Shown: positions 1 through 13,138, numbered from the stretch's first letter. The stretch is DNA of 64,000 bases from Crossaster papposus (GCA_037893245.1 JBAIAA010000095.1:186001-250000); one strand, 5' to 3'. A program made the numbers and translations. The notes: generated from the letters alone by a model not told the origin.

Positions 1-258
1 AGAATAGTAAATAAGTTATTAATTTGATGAGAAAATCAATCAAAAAGTGTTTTGGGGAAATGGACCCACCCCGAGAATGGTACATGCACCTCATTGGCTT
101 TGAAAATGTGCATAATCGTGACGTACATTTGGGAACTCGTTGGCCCGCCAGTAGCTGAGCTACAGCGGCCGTGCTGCTACGCACGTGCAATCGATGCAGA
201 ATCATTCATTCCAGTTCGATCGTCGATTAGTTCTGGATTTTCTTTATTCTTCATAAAA

Positions 259-390
259 ATGACAGCCAGATGTGTTGCTGCAGGTTGCGGCAACACCAAT
301 AAAGCTGGTGTTAGCATGCATACATTTCCAATCATAAACTTCCAGTCATCATTAACACCAAGTTGGATTAATTTTGGCAATGTTTTCTAA
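259..390 (+). pseudogene. THAP-domain N-terminal half, module 1
   Basis: The frame reads MTARCVAAGCGNTNKAGVSM then HTFP. C-x4-C followed by GVSxHxFP is the usual start of a THAP zinc-binding domain (C-x2-4-C-x35-50-C-x2-H), a DNA-binding fold of nuclear regulators and P-element-type transposases. The second half (the later Cys, His and the AVPTIF motif) is not seen before the stop at residue 44, and I see no convincing splice donor after the HTFP codons. It is therefore either a first exon whose partner lies elsewhere or, more likely, a relic copied along with the module. The strand is opposite to the zinc-finger gene that follows at 1049. Confidence 0.5.
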
Positions 391-784
391 TTATGTGACC
401 TGGTACGTCAAAATCAGGCAAAGAGTCAATTTTGAGTTATCACATTTCCCAGCAAAAACTTGCTCTTTCAAATGCTACTTTGCTCTTGTAAATATTCCAA
501 AGCTAAGCTATTAAATTGTATCAATTCTAAACAAAATCTTGAACAAAGAGTCATTTTTGTGAAAAATCTTGCGTCTCTAAAAGTGTTTAAAAATACTTTT
601 GGGATGAAATTTCAGTTTGCCATTTTGCAGCTGTTTCTCCATTCGTAGCTCAGCCCTGCTTGATTTTGGAATACCACATTACATGTATACATGTATTGCT
701 AACGTGCCATTACTTTGAGGAGAAGAGCTTTTACACTGGTCGCTCACCGAGATTGCCTTGCCCAATAAAGAATTTTCCACAGAT

Positions 785-1048
<264 letters not shown>

Positions 1049-2704
1049 TTATTTCTCACCAAAGTGAATCTTCTTATGTTCTTTAAGATTCGGTCGGTGA
1101 GTAAAGGATTTACCACAGGTCTCACAAACAAATGGCTTCTCACCAGTGTGAATCCTCTCATGTATTTTGAGACTACTTTGTCGAGTAAAAGCTTTACCAC
1201 AGGTCTCACAAACAAACGTTTTTTCACCAGAGTGAATCCTCTCATGTCCTTTAAGATGACTTCGATTAGTAAAAGCTTTACCACAGGTCTCACAAACAAA
1301 CGGTTTTTCACCAGTGTGAATCCTCTCATGTTCTTTAAGATGACTTTGTCGAGTAAAAGCCTTACCACAGGTCTCACAAACAGATGGTTTCTCACCAGTG
1401 TGAATCCTCTCATGTTCTTTAAGATGACTTTGTTGAGTAAAAGCCTTACCACAGGTCTCACAAACAAACGGTTTTTCACCAGTGTGAATCCTCTCATGTC
1501 CTTTAAGATGACTTCGATTAGTAAAAGCTTTACCACAGGTCTCACAAACAAACGGTTTTTCACCAGTGTGAATCCTCTCATGTTCTTTAAGATGACTTTG
1601 TTGAGTAAAAGCTTTACCACAGGTTTCACAAACAAATGGTTTCTCACCAGTGTGAATCCTGTCGTGAACCTTTAAACTATTTTGGACTGTAAAAGCTTGA
1701 CCACAGGTCTCACAAACAAACGGTTTTTCACCAGTGTGAATCCTCTCATGTTCTTTAAGATGACTTTGTCGAGTAAAAGCCTTACCACAGGTCTCACAAA
1801 CAGATGGTTTCTCACCAGTGTGAATCCTCTCATGTTCTTTAAGATGACTTTGTTGAGTAAAAGCCTTACCACAGGTCTCACAAACAAACGGTTTTTCACC
1901 AGTGTGAATCCTCTCATGTCCTTTAAGATGACTTTGATTAGTAAAAGCTTTACCACAGGTCTCACAAACAAACGTTTTTTCACCAGTGTGAATCCTCTCA
2001 TGTCCTTTAAGATGACTTCGATTAGTAAAAGCTTTACCACAGGTCTCACAAACAAACGTTTTTTCACCAGTGTGAATCCTCTCATGATCTTTAAGATGAC
2101 TTTGTTGAGTAAAGACTTTACTACAGGTTTCACAAACAAATGGTTTCTCACCATTGTGAATCCTCTCATGTTGTTTAAGATTCGGTCGGTGAGTAAAAGC
2201 TTTACCACAGGTCTCACAAACAAACGTTTTTTCACCAGTGTGAATCCTCTCATGTTCTTTAAGATGACTTTGTTGAGTAAAAGCTTTACCACAGGTTTCA
2301 CAAACAAATGGTTTCTCACCAGTGTGAATCCTCTCATGTTGTTTAAGATTCGGTCGGTGAGTAAAAGCTTTACCACAGGTCTCACAAACAAACGTTTTTT
2401 CACCAGTGTGAATCCTCTCATGTTCTTTAAGATGACTTTGTTGAGTAAAAGCTTTACCACAGGTTTCACAAACAAATGGTTTCTCACCAGTGTGAATCCT
2501 GTTGTGAACCTTTAAACTATTTTGGACTGTAAAAGCTTTACCACAGGTTTCACAAACAAATGGTTTCTCACCAGTGTGGATTCTGTCATGTTGCTTTAGA
2601 CTATTTCGTTGTGTAAAACCTTGTCCACAGGTCTCACAAACAAACTGTTTCTCTCCGTTGTTGACCCTCTGGTAGCAAATCAGTTCAAGTCCTTCTGTGT
2701 CCAT
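1049..2704 (-). CDS. C2H2 zinc-finger protein, type A, 19 fingers
   Basis: An uninterrupted 551-residue frame, [20 protein letters not shown] followed by 19 tandem fingers of 28 residues, each [11 protein letters not shown]-helix-H-x3-H-TGEKP. The expected role is sequence-specific DNA binding in the nucleus. There is no KRAB, BTB, SCAN or other effector domain in the exon. Contact positions vary among a small set ([35 protein letters not shown]) while the framework is nearly invariant. The start is the ATG in AAAATGG; upstream the frame reaches a TGA with no other ATG. Compared with siblings it ends three fingers early, at GEK-stop. Mono-exonic as seen; an upstream non-coding or coding exon cannot be excluded. 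Confidence 0.8.
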   Translation of the reverse strand: MDTEGLELICYQRVNNGEKQFVCETCGQGFTQRNSLKQHDRIHTGEKPFVCETCGKAFTVQNSLKVHNRIHTGEKPFVCETCGKAFTQQSHLKEHERIHTGEKTFVCETCGKAFTHRPNLKQHERIHTGEKPFVCETCGKAFTQQSHLKEHERIHTGEKTFVCETCGKAFTHRPNLKQHERIHNGEKPFVCETCSKVFTQQSHLKDHERIHTGEKTFVCETCGKAFTNRSHLKGHERIHTGEKTFVCETCGKAFTNQSHLKGHERIHTGEKPFVCETCGKAFTQQSHLKEHERIHTGEKPSVCETCGKAFTRQSHLKEHERIHTGEKPFVCETCGQAFTVQNSLKVHDRIHTGEKPFVCETCGKAFTQQSHLKEHERIHTGEKPFVCETCGKAFTNRSHLKGHERIHTGEKPFVCETCGKAFTQQSHLKEHERIHTGEKPSVCETCGKAFTRQSHLKEHERIHTGEKPFVCETCGKAFTNRSHLKGHERIHSGEKTFVCETCGKAFTRQSSLKIHERIHTGEKPFVCETCGKSFTHRPNLKEHKKIHFGEK

Positions 2705-3145
2705 TTTGCTCAAGTGTTTTTCTTGACCCCAACACTCCAGAATTCTCAAATTTAGTAGGTCGTCTAAATTACTGCATCAGTCTGAAGTTTTAGATGAACA
2801 GACGTCTAAATTGTAGGTCAGGTAGCCACTGGTGACACAATACATCATGACGCACTGCAGACACAGCTAGCTGTTTTTAGATGAATACAACAATTCAAAT
2901 TATAACGGCTTTTCCCCAAAAGGCACAATGCCTGCATTTTGATTTTTGCCATTGAATGCGAGCTTTGATTTCATGCAAACCAGAAAAAAAGAATCTGTTA
3001 ACCCTAACAACACTACAACAGTCCTCAATCCTCCAAAATCAATATGATTTTGCACACACACTAGATAGTTAGAGTTAATGGCATTATTTTGACATAGTTT
3101 ACTTCAAGTTTACTCCCGGAAACACTCGAACATTGCGACGGTTAA

Positions 3146-3350
3146 CCAGTTTGCACCGGAGGACGTATATACACTAAAGGTTTTCCCCAGACTCAGAACG
3201 GATGACGCATAAACAAGTCACGAGCAAGGCCGGAAAAGTCTGTCAGCAGTGAGTAAAGCAGGAAATGAATTCGCCTCGGATCGAGTTTCGTTAAATTATT
3301 CCCTCGCCTCGGCTCGGTGTTGGTGTTAAAATAATCCTGGCGCGAACTGG
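3146..3350. mobile_element. TTAA-inserting inverted-repeat element, old copy
   Basis: Flanked on both sides by TTAA (3142-3145 and 3351-3354). The ends are CCAGTTTGCACCGG and CCTGGCGCGAACTGG, matching the 234-bp family seen at 23229, but with more divergence and about 30 bases missing inside. TTAA duplication and short inverted ends are the hallmark of piggyBac-type cut-and-paste elements; with no coding capacity it is a MITE. The homologous gamma copies at 18189 and 30207 carry it too, so it inserted before the modules duplicated. Confidence 0.75.
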
Positions 3351-3775
3351 TTAATGATATAATTTGTACCTGCTTGACCATCAATAGATATTAAATATTC
3401 GGAAACCTTCGGACATTTCCAGAAATTTGGGCCGAGTTCGGGCGGTCCGTTCTTGACACGCGAACTCTGTTCTCGCGCTCGAACGGCGGGAACGCGACCC
3501 GTGAACATTGCACTCGGAACAAGAACACACACCACCTATCCACCAGGGTTTTGCAAGAACAAGTTACGCGTGTCAAGAATAGACCGCCCGAACTCGGCCT
3601 TGAGGACTGAATCTAGGACTCAGTAGAACACGCGACATGGCCTAATAATTCATAACAATTTAGCAAATTTTTGGGGTCCGGGAACCAGACTACTTTTTGT
3701 TGGCGGACTCTAGGAGAATTGTTTTAAGTACATTGTAGTAAATTAGTATATTAGTACATGTATAGTATTACTATG

Positions 3776-3923
3776 GTCAACTCGTACCCAAGTCAACCCG
3801 TACCCCAAATTTTACACCCAAGTCAAGTCGTACCCGAGTCAACTCGTACCCGTGCGCGCGTATACGTTGGAGAGGTACGGTAAGCGTCATTTTAGGCAGC
3901 GTCATGGTGACGGACGAGTTGAC
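3776..3923. repeat. Inverted-repeat element with GTCAACTCGTACC arrays
   Basis: Starts with repeated GTCAACTCGTACCC-like units about 15 bases long and ends with the inverse, GACGAGTTGAC. Homologous copies are at 18670-18838 and 30653-30811. It looks like a small inverted-repeat transposon whose ends became tandem arrays; family unknown. Confidence 0.5.
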
Positions 3924-4828
3924 TCGGGGCACAATAACTCAAATCTTTTGCCTCTCTTACCAAATCTCTTTCCCAAAAAAATACCCGTAGCCGTTTGATT
4001 TGGCATCGCTTTTTCTTTCGCGAGACTGGCTATTCTTTCATTGCTCTAAGTCCTAAATACCAGTATTTGTTAAAGACTGTTTACCTTCTCTAAATTACGC
4101 CGGCAAAACTACCGTTTACGATCCGACCGGATTGCACTTCGTCTTCGATCGGCCATAGAGCAAGGAACAGCTTCAAGAAGAAAAAACAGCGCCCTCTGTA
4201 GACTTTTGTTTAACACCGGCCACATAATTATTCTCACGGTCGGAGGCTGTTCCACCTATTGCACACGCCGTTGGACAAAGGGGTAACCCTCCATTCAATT
4301 TGTACAGGGAATTACGTGTTTTCTATATTTTTTTACAGCAATAAAAACATGCATACTTTTTTTTTGTCGGTGTATCGTGGGAGATTTTGTTACTTCATAA
4401 AACAATGAAATTTGGAAATATTTCGGTGTAGTGTTTAATAGATATTAGACAATAATTGATTATTTAGATTTTTTTCACATAGACCACAACACTATTTATT
4501 GCTACTCATTCCCCTTTGAGTCCAGAGGGGGTGATAACTAACAGCCACCACTGACCAATCAGAGACAAGAAACAGGGCCCGGTGACGTCATCCCGACCGC
4601 GAGAATGCATGCATGGCCGGTAATTCTGGACAAAATTTAATACATGTACATGTACCTAGGTAAAAGTGTCCCTGTCCCCCTCCCCCCTAGCCTTGACCAA
4701 CTTATTAAGCCTATTACCTAAACTACCGAGCGGTTGCTACTTGCTACTAGCTGCTAGTGCTAGCATTTTTGAGATATGGCTGACACAACAAGAGGGCGCT
4801 GTTTCATTTGGGTAAATACAAAATCGGA

Positions 4829-4849
4829 GGGGGGGGGGGGGGGGGGGGG
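4829..4849. repeat. G homopolymer run
   Basis: A run of about twenty G in gamma copy 1. The same position is a 210-bp G-rich minisatellite at 19314-19523 and a 35-base G run at 31356-31390. Confidence 0.9.
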
Positions 4850-4949
4850 AATTACACGCTACACCGGTGGTACACCGGGTTAAGGTTAGGCAAGTATTAA
4901 TATTAGAGCAAAACAAAAAGTGTTCTCCAACACGAGAGGTTAATAATCT

Positions 4950-5157
4950 CTATCAATAGTAGAGATATCTCTGTTTCGGACGTACAAAGTTAACATTAAA
5001 TTTGAATGAATAATAGCGATATCTCTAGAAACAAAACATCTTTTATTACAAAAGAGATATTTCTATTATAAATGTAAATATATATATTTATAATATAGAT
5101 ATCTATATTAATAATATAGATATATGTTATTAAAAGAGATATCTCTATTATTGATAG
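4950..5157. mobile_element. AT-rich palindromic MITE
   Basis: The ends are inverted copies of CTATCAATARTAGAGATATC, and the inside is filled with further GAGATATCTCT-type palindromes and ATATATA runs, so the whole can fold on itself. Copies are at 19618-19824 and, split by a 3-kb insertion, at 31481-34711. No coding capacity. The family cannot be assigned from the ends alone. Confidence 0.65.
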
Positions 5158-5543
5158 ACACCGGCATAATTATTATTATCTCCGCATCGGCGGCCCACGC
5201 GCATATTGCATACCGCGATTAGGACTTCTTGCAACCAACACAACTATTGGCGCTAAAGAAATTTGAAAAGAAGCATAGGATTTTCTTTTTAATATAAATT
5301 TGTTCCTTTCTTTGGTAATAACTGATAAAAAGTGATAACATCACTTAAAATCAGAAAAGGAGAATGTCTCAAACCTAGTTTTAGTTTTGTGAATACTCTT
5401 CAAGTAAACAGTATAAATATTCTACATCATTCTGATCACGGTACCTGATTTCGTCAACAGGCCGTTCTATTTCTAAAAATCAATTGTTTACTGATCGTTT
5501 GAAATCACCGATATACATGTATATCAATCCCAAAAGCATGCGA

Positions 5544-5673
5544 GTCGACTTGTCTCAACGGTCGACTTGTCTTTCCATTTATCGGACATACGGGCGAGTT
5601 GTCTCAACGGGCCAGTTGTCTCAACGGTCGACTTGTCCCGAGTCGAGTTGTCTCAACGGTCGACTTGTCTGAC
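5544..5673. repeat. GTCGAC/AGTTGTCTCAACG short tandem array
   Basis: Repeats of about 19 bases alternating TCGACTTGTCTCAACGG and TCGAGTTGTC. It equals the right end of the inverted-repeat element at 13223-13918, so it is probably a solo or truncated end. Copies are at 20219-20329 and 35087-35201. Confidence 0.7.
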
Positions 5674-5752
5674 CCCCGTTTCTTTTTATTATACGAGTGG
5701 AATTCTTTCATATGAAGAAACGTATAGCAAAGCGAAAAAAATAATGACACCA

Positions 5753-5768
5753 GGCGCGAACTGGTTAA
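5753..5768. repeat. Lone right end of the TTAA element family
   Basis: GGCGCGAACTGG followed by TTAA, with no matching left end nearby. It marks the left border of module alpha in every unit (also about 15205, 20412, 25863, 46519, 51598 and 61639). See the possible delta-size elements at 49139 and 59399. Confidence 0.6.
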
Positions 5769-6383
5769 TGAATTTGTCTGTGTCACATTTCGTTGTTTTT
5801 AAAATTGATCCACATACACCGTGTCCCAAAGATCAAGGTTTGACCCCAGTGAAGGGTTTAGTGGAGAATGTCAAACGAAGCTGGAGCAAAAAGTAACATA
5901 TACAAACAAAACACAATATCTGCCAGGAACTGATCATTAGTGTATTTTCTATTTGAATTCAATTTAATATTCAACACAACTACAGACAAACTTGTTGTGA
6001 TTATAAATTAAACAAACTGTGATAAGTTATTTTAATTGTTAACAATTTAAAGGGTCTAGGTAATGTGTTTTTTTGTTTTGTTATTAGCTTAAATCAAATC
6101 TTATATTTGAATGAGTGATTTCTAGACTCTAGACTAGTAAATAAGTTATTAATTTGATGAGAAAAAACAATCAAAAATTGTTTTGGGGAAATGGCCCCAC
6201 CCCGAGAATAGTACCTTATTGGCATTGAAAATGTGCATAATCGTGACGTACATTTGGGAACTCGTTGGCCGGCCAGTAGCTGAGCTACAGCGGCCGTGCT
6301 GCTACGCACGTGCAATCGATGCAGAATCATTCATTCCAGTTCGATTATCGATTAGTTCTGGATTTTCTTTATTCTTCATAAAA

Positions 6384-6488
6384 ATGCCAGCCAGATGTGT
6401 TGCTGCAGGTTGCGGCAACACCAATAAAGCTGGTGTTAGCATGCATACATTTCCAATCATAAACTTCCAGTCATCATTAATACACTAA
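6384..6488 (+). pseudogene. THAP-domain N-terminal half, module 2
   Basis: Thirty-four codons starting MPARCVAAGCGNTNKAGVSM, then HTFP and a stop. Same half-domain as at 259. It lies in module alpha (about 5769-6911), opposite in strand to the broken zinc-finger copy that follows. Confidence 0.5.
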
Positions 6489-6911
6489 GTTGGATTAATT
6501 TTGGCAATGTTTTCTTATTATGTGACCTGGTACGTCAAAATCAGTCAAAGAGTCAATTTTGAGTTATCACATTTCCCGGCAAAAACTTGCTCTTTGAAAT
6601 GCCACTTTGCTCTTGTAAATATTTCAAAGCTAAGCTATTAAATGTTATCAATTCTAAACAAAATCTTGAACAAAGAGTCATTTTTGTGATAAATCTTGCG
6701 TCTCTAAAAGTGTTTAAAAATTCTTTTGGGATGAAATTTCAGTTTGCCATTTTGCAGCTGTTTCTCCATTCGTAGCTTAGCCCTGCTTGATTTTGGAATA
6801 CCACATTACATGTATACATGTATTGCTAACGTGCCATTACTTTGAGGGGAAGAGCTTTTACACCGGTCGCTCACCGAGATTGCCTTGCCCAATAAAGACC
6901 TTTCCACAGAT

Positions 6912-8501
<1,590 letters not shown>

Positions 8502-9060
8502 TTTGCTCAAGTGTTTTTCTTGACCCCAACACTCCAGAATTCTCAAATTTAGTAGGTCGACTAAATTACTGCATCAGTCTGAAGTTTTAGATGAACAGAC
8601 GTCTAAATTGTAGGTCAGGTAGCCACTGGTGACACAATACATCATGACGCACTGCAGACAGCTAGCTGTTTTTAGATAATACAACAATTCAAATTATAAA
8701 GGCTTTTCCCCAAAAGGCAAAATGCCTGCATTTTGATTGTTGCCATTGAATGCGAGCTTTGATTTCTTGCAAACCAGAAAAAAAGAATCTGTTAACCCTA
8801 ACAACACTACAACAGTCCTCAATCCTCCAAAATCGATATGATTTTGCACACACACTAGATAGTTAGAGTTAATGGCATTAATTTGACATAGTTTACTTCA
8901 AGTTTACTCCCGGAAACACTCGAACATTGCGACGGTTAACCAGTTTGCACCGGAGGACGTATACATACACTAGAGGTTTTGCGCAGACTTAGAACAGATG
9001 ACGCATAAACAAGTCACGAGCAAGGCCGGAAATGTCTGTTTGCAGCGAGTAAGGCAGGAA
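8502..9060. repeat. Module gamma, copy 2, truncated
   Basis: Only the gene-proximal 0.5 kb of gamma remains. At about 9060 it jumps from inside a TTAA element into the 3' flank of the next zinc-finger gene, so most of gamma, the lone-end segment and a whole module alpha are missing. The join falls at shared bases GGAAA. Confidence 0.75.
8940..9060. mobile_element. TTAA element, left part only
   Basis: Begins after TTAA (8936-8939) with CCAGTTTGCACCGG as in the 3146 copy. The right half is lost in the deletion that joins gamma to the 3' end of the gene at 9122. Confidence 0.7.
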
Positions 9061-9121
9061 AGAGCTTTTACACTGGTCGCTCACCGAGATTGCCTTGCCC
9101 AATAAAGACTTTTCCACAGAT

Positions 9122-9868
9122 CTAACAAACAAATGGTTTCTCACTGGTGTGAATCATTTCATGTCTCTTTAGGTTAGATTGATTTGAAAAAGCTTTACCA
9201 CAGGTCTCACAAACAAATGGTTTCTCACCAGTGTGAATCCTCTCATGTTTCTTTAGGTTAGATTGACTTGAAAAAGCTTTACCACAGATCTCACAAACAC
9301 TAGTGAGAAATGATTTTTTACCATTGTGAATCCTCTCATGTCCTTTAAGATGACTTCGTTGAGTAAAAGCTTTACCACAGGTTATGCAAACAAACGGTTT
9401 CTCATTAGTGTGAACCCTCTCATGTTTGTTAAAATGACTTTGTACAGTAAAAGTTTTACCACAGGTCTCACAAACAAACGGCTTCTCACCAGTGTGAATC
9501 CGCTCATGTTCTTTAAGACGGCTTCGTTTAATAAAAGCTTTACCACAGGTCTCACAAACAAAAGGTTTCTCACCAGTGTGAATCCTCTCATGATCTTTAA
9601 GATGACTTTGTTGAGTAAAAGCTTTACCACAGGTCTCACAAACAAATGGTTTCTCACCAGTGTGAATCCTCTCATGATCTTTCAGATTACTTTGTTGAGT
9701 AAAAGCTTTACCACAGGTCTCACAAAGAAATGGCTTCTCACCAGTGTGAATCCTCTCATGATCTTTAAGATGACTTCGTTGAGTAAAAGCTTTATTACAG
9801 GTCTCACAATTGGGTAAAGGTTTCTCTTCCTTGTTGACCCTCTGGTGGCCAGGTCTTCTTGTGTCCAT
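9122..9868 (-). CDS. C2H2 zinc-finger protein, type B, 8 fingers
   Basis: A complete 248-residue frame: [20 protein letters not shown], then eight fingers and the common SEKPFVC end. It is the shortest intact array in the window. Helices include QRSHLKD, QQSNLKD, KRSRLKE, VQSHFNK and SQSNLKK. The linker between fingers 6 and 7 is unusual (NGKKSFLTSVCEIC in place of [11 protein letters not shown]), with extra residues that probably uncouple the two fingers. The ATG at 9866-9868 has AAAATGG context. The frame is open upstream for at least 37 codons (another ATG at 9914-9916), so an N-terminal extension or upstream exon is possible. Likely a nuclear DNA-binding protein of unknown target. Confidence 0.78.
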   Translation of the reverse strand: MDTRRPGHQRVNKEEKPLPNCETCNKAFTQRSHLKDHERIHTGEKPFLCETCGKAFTQQSNLKDHERIHTGEKPFVCETCGKAFTQQSHLKDHERIHTGEKPFVCETCGKAFIKRSRLKEHERIHTGEKPFVCETCGKTFTVQSHFNKHERVHTNEKPFVCITCGKAFTQRSHLKGHERIHNGKKSFLTSVCEICGKAFSSQSNLKKHERIHTGEKPFVCETCGKAFSNQSNLKRHEMIHTSEKPFVC

Positions 9869-10940
9869 TTTGCTGCAGTGTTTAGGCCGATGAATTACTA
9901 CATCAGTCTGTACCATACGTCTCAACAGATTGCTTGAGCGTGTGTTAGCATCGTCACCAGTGCTGCATGCTACTCCCAATTAAGTCTCTCCTTGACTCAA
10001 GATTCAAGACAGGACTCTGCTGTCAGTGACAGTCTCACCGGAAAGCCTGTGTTAAAACACAAGCAAATAATGTGCTTCACTACACATTTGGACCATAACT
10101 ACAAGGAATGTTTTAACCATTTAGCGCCAAGTTTATTTTCAAGTCACCGAGACCACTGGCGGGATCATTTTTCATTGAAAAAAAATGTTTGTTTTATTCA
10201 GTAAAATATTCCTGTTTTGAAATGCAACTACTACAAGACAGAGTTTATTAGCACGGTTATTTACAGGTTTTTGCCAAAATTCTGCATTTCGTGTAATCGC
10301 GCTAATGTACCGTCTGCACTTTGTTTGACCTCATTAATGGCCGCTCGGCCCGGTTGCTAGTGCGATTAGCGTGTACGCGTACATAGCGAGCGTGACGTCA
10401 ATGCAATTTGTTGCCAGTTGGCAATATCTGTAAATTAATATTAACTCACCAGTGTACGTTGACGTTGTGCTACGGCCCCACAATCTTGTACTATATTATT
10501 ATTAAGTTGTAGTCAATTCAATTCAGACAGCCTCGCCAGAATTGTCTCATAGTACAGCCTAATGAAGAGAAAGTGAAATGGGGCGAGTTAGTAAGGGGCA
10601 AGTCGGCCAGTTGTCCTAGCCTTAGGCTTAGCCGAGTAATGCATGCAGTGAGTAAACCAGTTGATGAGCCGTGTACGTTGAGGCATAAACCATTGGAGAA
10701 ATTTACAACGCCACATTCACGGGTATAATCTACATCATTCCTCAAGATGCATTCACAAATAGAACCTGCATCACTATGGCATTAATTACCATGTACATGT
10801 ACATCATGTATCGTTAAGCGCATTTTACAAACTGCAAGGTCTTCCTACCAGCCTACCTGATGAAAATTACGGCAAAACTACGACCAATACTGCACTGGTG
10901 GGCAACACAAGAACGAAACGCCGATGATGACAGCGCCCTC
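9869..10940. repeat. Module delta: 5' flank of type B gene, copy 1 (first part)
   Basis: Duplicated flank, also after the type B genes at 23735, 38374, 48892, 54945 and 59139. The first 150 bases are conserved and in frame with the gene. At 10113 there is TTAACCATTTAGCGCC and a stretch resembling the left end of the TTAA elements. Further on, AATCGCGCTAATGTACCG and its near inverse bracket 10300-10380. No convincing gene. Confidence 0.65.
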
Positions 10941-10945
10941 TATAT

Positions 10946-13138
10946 CAGGCCCGTCAGATGGGGGGGGGCGACGGTTGCGAACGCCCCCCCTTTAAAAATC
11001 TTTTTTTTGTTTTTTTTTTGTTTAAGGTAAAAATTGCGTTTTTGGTTAAGAGAATGATGGCGCTTTCCCATCCAGTGACATTCCTCTCTCTGTGACTTGT
11101 ATGGCTTAATTTAAGCACGAAATAGTCTAGGCCCGTTATGTCCGAAATAAATGGAGTGGGCGAACACTAAAGACTAGATGACCGTATGGTATAAGATAAA
11201 TCAAATGTGATTTTATTTGGGGTGCGAGGGGAGAATTGTAATCGCAAATTCTCTTGTGTTAGCAATAGCAGTGCTTTCGTGTCTTTACTGTTATGACACT
11301 CGTCAGTTGCAGGTAGGTGATTCCATGGTAAGGAATCGGGTCTAACTCGCAAGGTGTGTGGGTTTGGTGTGGTTACAATCAATGAACGTGAATTCCAGGT
11401 ATTTGGAACTTAGCCATATTATTTATATTGGGTCCGTATTATTTCTCTTGTATAGAGAGCAGTATGTTGGGTTACAACTGTGTTTTTTTACTGCTTGGTG
11501 TTTTAATTGTTACGGTCCGGTTGTTTATGGCTCGGTTGCTGATTGGAATTGGCGTTTTTGCGTTCGCATTTGCCAGAGAAGAGGTTTGATATTTGTTGGT
11601 TAAGTGATCTCATTTTTACCTTTTTTCGGTTTATTTCTTGCCATGGCTTTCCTATGCGGAAATTGTATATGAATATAATGAATATATTCGGATTGTGGGG
11701 CACATTGTAGGCAAGAAAAACCGTTTGGTTTGTTTTGGTTGATGAGATGTTTTAGGAGGGGTGTTTCCCTGGTTTTGTTGGTATTCTCTGGGGTATATAT
11801 GTACAGTTTGCGTACGTAAGATGGGTAGCGTGCAAAACGGCGTGGCCCGGTGGATGATACCGTGTTGTGATTGGTCATCTTATTATCCAATGGGTGCTCG
11901 GATGCGATAGAGCGGAAAACAGAGCATGGGTTGTGAACTCATGTTGTGGATTTGGGCTAAAAGTGTGTTTGTTTTTTGTTTGAAAAAGCCATTATTTATA
12001 TTTTCCTATTTTGGAAAATAGTTAAATGAGGTATGGGCTTTTAGATAATTTTTTCTTCTATCTTTTGATAGTTGTTTAAGAAAAAATCAAAACATCTAAC
12101 CGTGTGCGGTGATGGAAAGAGACGTTTTTTTTGGTGTTTGAAAAAGAAACATATGGTCAAACCGTGTGCGGTATTTGGACAAATATGTTTTGGTCGGCCC
12201 TTTGTTTATGAGTATAGCGGCTACGTTGTGGCTGGTTTGTTTCAAATGTTATAATGTATTGTAGGTGGAATAATCCCGTCTGCGGGTTATTTGTGTTCCA
12301 AATTACAGATTTGCTGATGTGCGTTCAGGTTTTTATTTGTTTAAACAAACGAGATGGCCGGGGTTTCCATGTTAGGATATTTGTACTTGTTGTTTTCCGA
12401 GTGCGAATGTGTGTGGGATATCGATGTCATGTGACGTCTTATGTGTGATAGACTTATTAAAGCCAAGTCTGTGGTTGTACATGAGTACTCAAAGCAGAGA
12501 GAGAAACAACCTAATTGACTTAAGCAACTACAGTTTGTAGTAGTCTCTACAGTTTGATCCATTGTAACTTCCTAACACCATTTATGCATTTGCTACAATG
12601 TTCCTCAAAGTTCCAACTAAGGGCTAGGCTGACGTCATTAATGCGCAAACAGACTACTGCGCATACTTATTATGCACGAACGGACATGTGCTTTAGTGTT
12701 GCTACGACAGTTGATTTTTAACCCGGATATTTAGTACTGATTAAGACATGGTTTTGAAACAATAATCTGACATAACGGTGTTACTTAGTCTATTTATGCA
12801 AATCACGACTTGGAATTAAAAGGATAGAAGGGAAATAAACGGTGTTTTCTCATTTCCTTGTACACTTATTTACACACGTGACCATGTTTTGTCACGTGAT
12901 CACACGCTGCAACTCGTCAACGGACTGGTGGTGGAAGGTTGTTAAGATTGTTGTAGAATCATGTCAAAAACTACTTCCGGTATTTCTGTGCGTCGACCAA
13001 CAAGAAAGGTAAACTATGACACCATAATGGAACATTAAAATAAGAGAATGAGCGTGTTTCCGAAGGAAAAATTTTTTTTTGACTTTTTTGTTGTTGTTGA
13101 AAACGCCCCCCCTTTGAAAAAAGTGTCTTACGGGCCTG
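10946..13138. mobile_element. CAGGCCCG-ended DNA transposon (hAT-like, 5-bp TSD), 2.2 kb
   Basis: Ends CAGGCCCGTCAGATGGG and ...GTCTTACGGGCCTG, flanked by TATAT on the left (10941-10945) and, after one extra G, TATAT on the right (13140-13144). The shorter relative at 62394-63275, in opposite orientation, shares both ends and about 0.5 kb next to one end but not the middle. The core (about 11100-12480) is strongly G/T-rich on the + strand and has no recognisable transposase; short frames such as 11358-11603 look like nothing known. A 50-base host segment (GGGCAACACAAGAACG...) is present on both sides, at 10897 and 13157. Confidence 0.7.

Larger units (their letters stand above)
2705..5543. 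repeat. Module gamma: 5' flank of type A gene, copy 1
   Basis: Non-coding duplicated segment, also found after the type A genes at 8502, 17745 and 29770. The first 250 bases hold the presumed leader and promoter of the gene at 1049-2704 (reverse strand); no clear TATA box stands out. Then come a TTAA-flanked element (3146-3350), an inverted-repeat element (3776-3923), a G run (4829-4849) and an AT-rich palindromic element (4950-5157). I see no credible gene in it; small open frames here are not shared by the other copies. Confidence 0.7.

Noticed and set aside
52-258. N-terminal extension of the THAP frame (MGKW...ENGTC)
   Set aside because: The upstream part is frame-shifted or closed in several alpha copies, and the ATG before CVAAGC has a better context; probably leader DNA.
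5800-5870. Pol III promoter (SINE) from GGTTTGACCCC
   Set aside because: The B-box likeness is weak, there is no convincing A box, and there is no poly-A or SINE tail; it is just part of module alpha.
12072-12448. Small frames in the G/T-rich core of the 2.2-kb element
   Set aside because: No domain, no conservation in the shorter relative, and frames of this size are expected in T-rich DNA.
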